The notes beneath the pieces are model-generated. The model ran no database searches, was not told where the DNA came from, and saw nothing but the letters and a program-made list of their open reading frames with translations. Source: Physcomitrium patens (taxonomy: Eukaryota; Streptophyta; Bryopsida; Funariales; Funariaceae). From it: a DNA stretch of 64,000 nt. Both the position numbers and the translations under genes were made by a program. The stretch spans positions 9,437,398 through 9,501,397 of the forward strand of contig NC_037267.1 in assembly GCF_000002425.4 (NCBI RefSeq), read 5' to 3'. Below are positions 55,785-64,000 of this stretch, piece by piece; positions within the stretch are counted from its first letter, which is position 1, and each line of letters starts with the position of its first letter.

Positions 55785-56836
55785 GTGTAAGAAGAGTGTT
55801 AATTTATTATTTCTATCTTATTTTAGAAGTGAATAGATTATCTTTCTTCTATTGTTGTATTTTGAATGTTGCAACTTACCCACCTTCAAACAAATAATCT
55901 TATTTTCTAACACTCATTTTTTCTTTACAAAGAGAGAATTATTTCTATTTTTAGAATTTTTTATTTGATATTAGAGGTTATAGATTATTATCTTTAAATT
56001 TAACTTTTTGTATTTATTTGAATTGTCTATGGAAGGAAATGTTATAAATGCTATTCTTAGTGGAAGTGAGAATAGATTTGCAACTATTACAAATCTTTAT
56101 AAGTTTGTCAACACTCTAAAATTAAGAATCTCATACATTTTCAACGTGAATTATAGAAGTACTATTCCTATGACTATGAAAGAAGTTCAGAGTGTATGTC
56201 AAAAAGTTGTGTAGTTGAAGGAAGCAAATAGTTCAACCTTACAATCAAATCTAAGGAATTTTTCTTCTACAAGTATGACAAGGATAAAAATTGATATGTT
56301 TGAGAAGTTAAATGGAACAAGATCAAAATTTTAGAAATTTCTAAAATTTCTTGTCAAGCTCTATCTAAAGTTGCATTCCTTCCAATATTTTGATGGATTT
56401 ATTTAAGTTAGATGTATAGGAGCACTTTTATCAAGAAGTGCTCTTTTTTGATTTGCACCTTCAATAGAAAAGGATCTCTAACTCCTTTATGATTTGAATT
56501 CATTCCTAGAAGTGTTTACATCCACATTTGGAAAAAAATAATGAAGAAAAAGTAACAAAGACTAAGTCAAATAATGATGGTAGTTCCTAAGTTTCTAAAA
56601 ACTTATTCATCTAAGCTAAAATTAATGTAAATTGATGTAATAAGTTTTAAATCTCTCAAAGAGCAGGAAAAGACTTGATGATGTCAAGAAGGCTTATATT
56701 TATATTATGGAGAAGCTAAACACACTACTTAACATTGCCCAGAGTAATAAAGCAAACCACAAAATGAGAAGCATAATTGCCAAAGAAGATTATGTGTCAA
56801 AAAACAAGTTTTTCCAACTACAATAGGGACCATGCT
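55785..56836 (+). pseudogene. CHR1 leader and gag remnant
   Basis: About 220 bp of leader precede a gag-like frame (56008-56214, MEGNVINAILSGSEN) and then fragments such as SRKDLMMSRRLIFILWRS, which aligns to CHR3 gag at 41935-42130. GATATTAGAGG near 55967 faintly recalls the initiator-Met primer site but is too far from the LTR. The sequence ends at the junction with H2 gag at 56836. Confidence 0.65.
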
Positions 56837-58953
56837 TCAGAAAATTTCTTCCATGAACCTCCAAATTGTCCTATAAGAGACTTTACTTGATTTCTTATCC
56901 CTAGTACAAAGGCTAATTTGAATAATTGAACCATCTACCTTTCTGAAATATGCTTCAATTTCATTTCTTTTACATAACACCTTAAATAATTTGTAATATC
57001 CTTTCATTCAAATTAATTGATCTTATCTATAACTGCTTATAATGATTTTTTTTGCCATACCCTCTTTGTAATCTTTAATCTGTTGTTGTTGCATGAATAA
57101 GGCAAAAGCCCCAAACATACTCATAGAGTTAGGATCAAAATACATACCTTGTCCTCCACTAGTTCCACCACTTGTAGCTTCAATTGATGTACCATCTATA
57201 TCTCCTCCTTTAACTCTCTCGCCTTCCTTCTCCATAATTCAAATAATCCAAGAAAATCAAATACCTTCCACTTCAAGCATTTCATGTCGAGTTCATCAAA
57301 TATGTCATAATACGTGAAGTCTTGCTTGAAAATGCTCTCGATATTTGGTTGAAGAAGGTAGAATAGAAATTGTAATAACAAAATCCTAACTCTAATAGAA
57401 TATTAATTAAAATCTAATTAGACCATAATAATATTAAGCAAGTTTTAATCAAATTCAAAGAAATCTCAAAGGAATTACAAAGAAATAAGAAGAAATCATA
57501 AAGAGATATTAGAATGATCACAAATATATCTCAAATACATCTCAATTTAATCTTAATTTAATCCTACTTAAAATCCTATTGAACTTCATTCAAACTTTAG
57601 GCCAAAAATTTATTAAATCTTAAATCCTAAATAAATCCTAATAAAATCCTAAATCCTAATAAAATCCTAACCAAATCCTAACCAAATCTTAAATCAAACC
57701 CTAACTAAATCCTAAATTCTAAACCTTAATCCTAAATCAAATCCTAACCAAATCCTAAATCCTAATAAAATCCTAACCAAATCCTAACCAAATCTTAAAT
57801 CAAACCCTAACTAAATCCTAAATTCTAAACCTTAATCCTAAATCAAATCCTAATCAAATCCTAAAATCTAAAACAAATCCTAATCAAATCCTAAATCCTA
57901 AATCAAATCCTAATCCTAAATCAAACCTTAGTAATTTAAACCTCAATTACTAATGAATGAATAATTGATCTTAATTCAAAATTTTCACACTTGTTAAAAA
58001 TTAAGTTGAAAACAAGCACAAAAAATTTGAAAAGGATCGAAATTACCAAATAGACGATAGCCTCAAAAACGTGCTTGGGTATTAGCCAACCTCCTTCTTT
58101 GACCTTGATGTCAATCTCTTAGAGCCAATATCTCTCTTTTTCACCATTCAATTGATCTCAAAATTTTCATATACATAGAGAAATAATTCTAATATCTTTA
58201 CACATATATCTCACTTCAATCAAACTAGTAGATTGCAAGAAATCTCAAAAACCCTCACTACACCTAAAATTCTACTTTTAAAATCTTGACCCATTTAAAC
58301 CCTAAATAGCCCTCAATTCAACTATTAGATCAAGCTAAAATTTACAATACATATTAAAAATATCTATAACCATTAATCCACAAAATTTTACTTATAGATT
58401 TATTACAAAACTTATTTATAAATAATTTATAATTTTACTTATAAATTATCCAAAATATCAATCATATTTTATTTCACAAAATCCAAATCATCTAAAAAAA
58501 AACTTGACTTTGTAAAGCTCTTTCAAAGTCATTACAAATCTAAATCTCCCAAATCCAATGCTCATATAAATTTTATCTAGTCTGCTATGAAATTTCATTC
58601 TCTGACCTTCAAAAGATCCCCCGAGTTGCCATAGGTGCTTGATTTTGTGCCTTGGGGTCTAATTTCGACCTAAGTTGATAACCGGCCTTCCTTGGATATC
58701 AAATTTTGTCTTTTTGAGTTAATTTTTATTAAAATCAATTCCTAAATTTATCCTATAAATGCTCATATCTTTTATTTTCTTAATCTATTTTATTTTGCCT
58801 TATTTATGGTCAATAAAGTACGTAGAAGTCACTTTTCTAAAAAGATAATATTACTTCTAAAAGTTTTACTACCTTCCTAGCTTTTATCCATATTTTCTAT
58901 TTTATATTTTAACTTGGCTCTTCTATAATAAGATCCATATTATCTTCTTAACA
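56837..58953 (-). mobile_element. H2: truncated reversed H-family element
   Basis: Minus-strand gag start (frame 57235-57023: MEKEGERVKGGDIDG, YFDPNSMSMFGAFALFMQQQ), diverged primer site near 57298-57280, then one 5' LTR, 57303 (TGTCATAATACGTGA) to about 58953. Pol, the rest of gag and the 3' LTR are absent; CHR1 gag, protease and RT are lost at the same left junction. The LTR carries a degenerate CCTAAATC array at about 57590-57935 with a 106-bp duplication. Confidence 0.75.
57651..57862. repeat. Two tandem copies of a 106-bp unit of telomere-like repeats
   Basis: The sequence from 57651 recurs from 57757. Each copy is made of AAATCCTAAC and AAACCCTAAC variants similar to the plant telomere unit CCCTAAA. 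Confidence 0.75.
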
Positions 58954-59938
58954 ACATCTACCGCTATTACAGATTGCCTTAAGATATTATATCGAATAGA
59001 AGAGTTCAATTTATATCAATATTTTGGAAAATCCTTTCTAAGATTTTAAAGGTGGATATAAAGCTCTCTTTGACTTTTCATCCTAAAATTGATAGAATGG
59101 ATGAATCAAGTTTTGGAGCAATACTTGAGGTGTACCATGAACTATCATCAAGATGATTGGACAACTTTTTTATCATTAGTAAAATTTACATACAATAATT
59201 TGATACATTCTTCTTTTCAACAAATACCTTTCTTTGCCAATTATAATTATCATCCATGACTTAATACTTTTGACTTTTCAAAATTTGATAATCTTACAAC
59301 AAAAGATTTAGCAAATTGTTTACCAAAGCTATATGCAATAATCAAGGTACACTTAAAGGGAGCTCAATCACAACAAAAAATTAATGCACATGCCTATTAT
59401 AAGGAACAATTATAATTCAACATGAATGATAAGGTATGATTATTTTGTTGCAATTTCAAGACTACTTATCCTTATGACAAGTTGGACTATTGTAGACTTA
59501 GACCTTTTCTTATTAATAAATAAGTCAATCCTATTATTCATCTATTATATCTATCAGAGTCTATGAAGATCCACTCCATATTTCACGTGTCTCTTCTTGA
59601 GCCATATAAGACAGTAAATATCTCGAGAAGAAGAAAAATGCTACTTCTTCTTATAAAAGTGGATAATAATCAAGTCTTTAAGGTAGAAGAAGTCTTAGAT
59701 TTAAGGCAACATTGAAATAGGTTGGAATATCTTGTTCATTAGCACCGATATGATATCAAATAAGAGAGTGGTCTTTCCGCCTTGATATACAACATTATCA
59801 ATAGCTGAGAGGATCCATCAACCATCTTCAAAAAGAACAAAGATCAAAGTATATAGCAAATATAATTTGCCGCCTCTTATGTTTTATTAATACATGATGA
59901 TCGCTCCTTGTGGAACTCATCTCTAGAAGGAGAGATAA
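58954..59938 (+). pseudogene. CHR1 integrase and chromodomain remnant
   Basis: Resumes CHR1 in integrase (TATTACAGATTGCC, as in CHR3 near 53690), runs through the core remnant and QYLRCTMNYHQDDW, and reaches a broken chromodomain near 59690 to 59760 (NRLEYLVH). The 3' region shared with CHR2 follows. AGAAGGAGAGATAA before 59939 is the polypurine tract. Confidence 0.75.
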
Positions 59939-60467
59939 TGTCATGGATATACATACATATTCTAATAAATACCTATATGATTAGATAGAAATAGGTAAAA
60001 GTAAATAAATTTTATAATTCCTTCTAGAAAAGCCTCTTAGAAGCTTTATAGATACTGCTTTGACTTTACATATGTTTACAGTTGATTGATAGGTTAGAAA
60101 CTTGATCAAGAAATTAATCACATATTAATAGCTTGTAAAACAAGCTAACTATGTGACAGAAATAAAGAAAACTTACATTACAAGTTAAGATACATGTCTT
60201 GCAAAGTCAACACGTTTTGGAGGTCTTACAAGATATTAGTACATTGCTCCTAGTTGAGATTATATATGAAGGCAAGATTGAAGTCTTCTTCACTGTTATT
60301 GATGCCTTTCTAGTCTTTAGTCTTATTTCAAGACTTTCTAGTCTTCTTGTTTTTAACGACAGTCATTTAAATTCAATGATATATGATCGTTAAGTGACTT
60401 TTTAAATCTTTTCAATGATACAAGAGTGTAATGAAGATATCTTTCTTCAAGATTCATGTCCTTGACA
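59939..60467 (+). repeat. CHR1 3' LTR (529 bp)
   Basis: TGTCATGGATATACATAC to TTCATGTCCTTGACA, followed by AGTAG. Confidence 0.88.
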
Positions 60468-60472
60468 AGTAG

Positions 60473-62597
60473 CCATCATAAATAATTAAGAATAATATAA
60501 GTGTATAATAAGACCATGTTAATTTATTAATTTATTAATTTATTATTATAATTAGGTATAAAAGTCTCCTTCAATTACTTATGCAATATATTATCTTTAT
60601 TTTTGTTTTGGCCTACTTCACCCTTTTGTATTTTTATTGAAGTTGAATTGTATGTAATTTGGCTAAAAATAATAGCTAATGTAAAAACCTTCTTATCATA
60701 GGCTTTGCTTATAATCTATTAATTTTGGCATATAAAACCATATTAGGTTTAGTATTTAGAAATAAAAAATTCATAAGAATTCAATAATATTTGAAGATAG
60801 TTAATAAATCTTTCCAATTTATAGGACAATTTGGTTGAACTTCCAAAGGTTGGAATTTCAACTAAATTATGTCTAAAGTGCTAAGGTTTAGGTAATAATT
60901 TTAATTTTAAAGTAGCACCAAAATTTGGAATATAGATACTAATATTTTGTATCTACTTTTTTTTAGTTCTATGTATTCTTAATCTAAATGATTTTGTTGA
61001 TGGAATATTTCTTTGATTAAACATATAAAACTTTCTTTGTATGCATAAAAATTTGAACTACATTGTATGAAACTTTAAATTTATTTTCTCGAGAAATTTA
61101 TTTGGATTTCATGTTAGTTATTAGGTAATAAAAATACTTGTTATATTTCTTATATTTATCTTAGTCAACTTTGGCATAAATGCAAAATTTTCTAATTGGC
61201 ACCAATATATTGTATAAGATTCACAATTTGTAAATGATGATTTAATTCGACTTGTGAATATTATTGTATAAAATTTTAATAAACCTAAATTTGGTCATAG
61301 TAGAATTATATAAATTTAGATAGTAATTGTAAAATTTAAAACATCTAATGATTATAGTAAATAGATTTAATAACCTAGAGATGGATATTATGAATTTTTG
61401 TTATATTGTATTGATAAATAGTTTTAAAACTAAATATTCCTTTTATACAACTATGAGCCAAATAAAAAAATAATTACTAGCAAAAGATTCAAATAAAATA
61501 TATATTTTTTTTTAATTTTCTTATTTTATAAAGATAATTTTAGTATGAATTAAAATAATGAAAAATTTAGAAAAACTTATATATAAAAAACTAAAAAATT
61601 ATTCGATTTTATTTTTAAAAATCTGGTTTAATTGTTTTAAGTAAATATTTTTTCTTGATTTTAATTCTTTTGTTTCATTTATGTGTGATGTACTCACACC
61701 ATTATTCTAACAAGATTTTAAATATATTAGAAAGAAGAGAGGTAATTTAATATTTTAGAAGAATATTCTTATAAAAAAAACTTAAGCATCAAAATAATAT
61801 TATTATTTTTGGTTTTAGTTATGTAAATAAAAAATATCTTTAATGTAAAAAAAAGTAATACTAATGATATACTTGCTATGATAGTTTGTTGTATAATAAA
61901 CATAATTCAAGAAATTAAGCAGAGGCACTAACAAAATATTCATGACATGGCTAATTAATTGCATAAATATATTAGCAAATAATAATGTTAAACAAAAGTA
62001 TCATACAATTGCAATAATTGTTATTATAATTTGTATACATCAATATGCTATAGAAACATATTTTAAACTAATTTATATAATAATGCTTAAATACGCTCTC
62101 AAATTTAAGACACTAGTTCTTCAAAAATCTATTATCTATTTATTTATCTATCTATCTATCTTTAATTTTTGATGAGATGTTATTTTAGAAATTTAAAATA
62201 ATATATTAATAAAAATATATTAAGTCAATACTTAGACAAAGACTGAATGGCTTAATGAGCTTATCAAAGAATTTAAAATATTATGTTTTTAAAAAATGAC
62301 TTCATAAAATTTGATTCATGTTTATTTTCAAGTTGAGCATACAAGAGGTATATATCTTAGATGATGTTTTTATAATTTCATGAAGTTGGTCTTTTAAAGT
62401 ATTTAAAAATAGCTTAAGAGTAGGTTAAAATCTGTGACACCTTTATACTAGACATTTTTCTTTAACCAAAAATAATATTAATTTTAGAGCTGTAGTTTTT
62501 ATTGATTTGGATTGTTTGATTTATTTGAGTTTTATTTAGTAAGGGGATTTCACAAGTTTATAAACTTGTGTACTAAATACAAAATGATAAGTCTGTA
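60473..62597. other. AT-rich intergenic spacer right of the nest
   Basis: Very AT-rich, many short A and T runs and a short CTAT tetranucleotide run at about 62135-62161. No gene or mobile element is recognisable. It continues the spacer that ends at 5629. Confidence 0.7.
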
Positions 62598-63247
62598 TTG
62601 CAGTGCAAAAAAATAATATCAAAAGAATTGGTCTACCTACTTCAAGTAAATCTTTTAGTATGTCTGGGGACATTAACTTTGCAGACTACCTGCCGTCCTT
62701 TGACTGTTGTTGAAGAAAATCTGACTTGTGATTGGTTTATAAAAAAATATTCTTATACTGTTGGTTGTGTTGGTATTTTAATTTCACTTGATATTGATTA
62801 TATTTCAAATTGAATATGTTTTTCAGCATGTAGAGTAGGATTGAAATTTTAAAATCACCTACTACAATGATGCAGAGCAGAGCGTGGTGACTCTAATTCT
62901 AAAAACTCCATCAGATATATTATCCTTGATTTTTAATTTTTATGTATTCTTTAGTGAATCTTTTTTATACATATTTCACCGTGGTGGAACTACAACAATG
63001 TCGGGGATTCTTGAGGTCAGGCGTTCGTCAAAGACCATTGCGAGCTATTACAGCTGGATTCAATCACCTTGTTGGGCAGGGAATCACGTTTGAACAATTA
63101 AGTTATATTAAAGTTTTGCTTTGATTTCGTCATTCGGTGAAGCAGTTATGTATTCTTATATTGTATTCTTATATTGGATTCTTGTATTTGCATCCAATTA
63201 TACCCAGACAATATTAAATCCTTCGAGAACATAGATTAAGTGTCCAA
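62598..63247. other. Moderate-GC sequence, no identified gene
   Basis: GC rises, and small patches look codon-like (for example GDINFADYLPSFD at about 62665-62705 and RPLRAITAGFNHLVGQG at about 63025-63080, plus strand). They are in short frames bounded by AT-rich sequence. They could be exon relics or coincidence. Confidence 0.25.
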
Positions 63248-63602
63248 TCAGGGGTGAGACAGAAGGAAGATTTTGAGGGTACCCAAGTCAAGCAACCTCA
63301 ATTTGTTTTCTGAGAGTATCATGTGAAGTTTAGAACAGGGTGGAATGAGCCGAATGTGGCAAACACTGCAGAGGAATTGTTCTGTCACACGCTCGACCAA
63401 ATGAATCTGTAGAGATTCTATGTCCTTGTTGGTAAGAGTTTCGACACCAATTTCACAAAATGTTGTTTCCTTAGATGTTGGACTGGTGGATGATTGGTTC
63501 AAACCTTCGTCGCTACCTATACCTTGAAATTCAGCAATCCGCCACACTGCATCTTCCGAGTTAACTTCTGAAATAGTCGTGTGCTCCACACTGTCAACTT
63601 GT
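63248..63602 (-). CDS. Possible exon of an unidentified gene
   Basis: A 113-residue minus-strand frame with balanced composition: EVNSEDAVWRIAEFQGIGSD, TNKDIESLQIHLVERVTEQF, LCSVCHIRLIPPCSK. Upstream the frame extends as RQVDSVEHTTISEV to a possible AG acceptor at about 63603-63610, so the Met at 63589 need not be a start. No family is recognised. The CSVCH...PPC cysteines suggest a zinc-binding piece, but the set is incomplete. GC is higher than in the neighbouring spacer. Confidence 0.3.
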
Positions 63603-63610
63603 CTTCTGAA

Positions 63611-64000
63611 TCAGAATGTAGGATTCAAATTCAACCAATTAAAAGTGAGACACTGCATCTGATTGTGATAGATACCTTCAGTATCTTCACAATAATGACA
63701 TGGCAGATGGAAGTGCCATGAACATGTACACGAGGGTAGTAAAAGCTGATGAGACAGAGCAACATAGCCTAATGAACTACCATATACTGATGGCAGAAGA
63801 CATGCCTCACTGGAGACGACTTGCAGTTACAGATTGAAGTTCGCGACACCGACCGTCACTGCTTTGTCGGATACATTGCAGATGTCCATCAAAAGTGGGG
63901 TTTGGTCCTGCACAACGAATTGCAACTGTGCATCATGCCTGTAGGAGTGTGTGAGAAGCAATATCATTTACAAATTCTTCACACAAGAAAGAAAATAATC
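63611..64000. other. Right edge, nothing identified
   Basis: Moderate-GC sequence without a convincing open frame or repeat. Confidence 0.3.

Larger units (their letters stand above)
5635..60467 (+). mobile_element. CHR1: root Ty3/gypsy chromodomain retrotransposon of the nest
   Basis: Two LTRs in the same orientation delimit the element. The 5' LTR (5635-5867 plus 55485-55784) was split by CHR2; the 3' LTR is 59939-60467. The split 5' LTR re-joins to about 530 bp, matching the 529-bp 3' LTR. Perfect 5-bp duplications AGTAG flank it at 5630-5634 and 60468-60472. What survives inside is a gag remnant, then the H2 insertion, then an integrase and chromodomain remnant; protease, RT and RNase H were lost with the deletion at the H2 junction. 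All other repeats of the window lie inside it, so it is the oldest layer. Termini TGTCA and TGACA fit an LTR retroelement. Confidence 0.85.

Noticed and set aside
55960-55980. Initiator-Met primer-binding site of CHR1 (GATATTAGAGG)
   Set aside because: It is about 180 bp from the LTR end and too degenerate; it could be chance.
57590-57935. True interstitial telomere
   Set aside because: Units are degenerate (AAATCCTAAC type) and lie within an LTR present three times in the window, so they are part of the H family.
62660-62710. Cytochrome P450-like exon (GDINFADYLPSFD)
   Set aside because: Only about a dozen residues, followed by a stop; no heme-binding or other P450 motif is nearby.

Overview
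The window is nuclear DNA of a land plant. At the left edge the minus strand carries the first exon of cytosolic ribosomal protein L12, with a telo-box promoter. Next to it is an intact plant-type RING/two-transmembrane protein gene. An early-diverging lineage such as a bryophyte is my guess from the retroelement style, but the sequence does not prove it. Gene flanks are of moderate GC. The spacers at 4300-5630 and 60473-62590 are very AT-rich.

Layout: 1-431 RPL12 exon 1 and intron 1 (minus); 432-2752 promoter and spacer; 2753-3544 RING gene (minus) with its promoter to about 4300; 4300-5629 AT-rich spacer; 5635-60467 one retrotransposon nest; 60473-62590 AT-rich spacer; 62600-64000 moderate-GC sequence with one possible exon but no gene I recognise.

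The nest has one root, CHR1, a plus-strand chromodomain Ty3 element bracketed by the 5-bp duplication AGTAG (5630-5634 and 60468-60472). CHR2 (minus, 5868-55484) split the CHR1 5' LTR. Inside CHR2 sit G1 (plus, 7919-41248) and the remnant CHR3 (plus, 41898-55208). G1 was hit by G2 (plus, 12594-19069), which itself holds a reversed solo LTR (12984-14336), and by G3 (minus, 21514-39198). G3 holds a solo LTR of another family (25990-27240) and the best-preserved element, G4 (plus, 29686-38211). CHR3 holds H1 (minus, 42513-51576). A broken H2 (minus, 56837-58953) interrupts CHR1 directly. The depth is five levels.

Two kinds of Ty3-type element are present. The CHR family has a canonical protease DSG, RT box YLDD, a chromodomain and 5-bp target duplications. 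The G and H families share a different plan: CCHC gag, protease D-H-G, RT box FLDD or ILDD, pol in the -1 frame relative to gag-pro, integrase with a GPY module and an acidic tail in place of a chromodomain, a conserved hairpin before the polypurine tract, and a shared primer-binding site I cannot assign to a tRNA. Their 4-bp target duplications are mostly centred on CpG (ACGG, CCGT, CCGG). Every copy is broken by stops or deletions, so no element here looks autonomous.

The most unusual points are the CpG-centred target choice with repeated self-insertion, zinc-knuckle coding sequence inside the G1 LTRs, and premature stops shared between independently inserted G copies.
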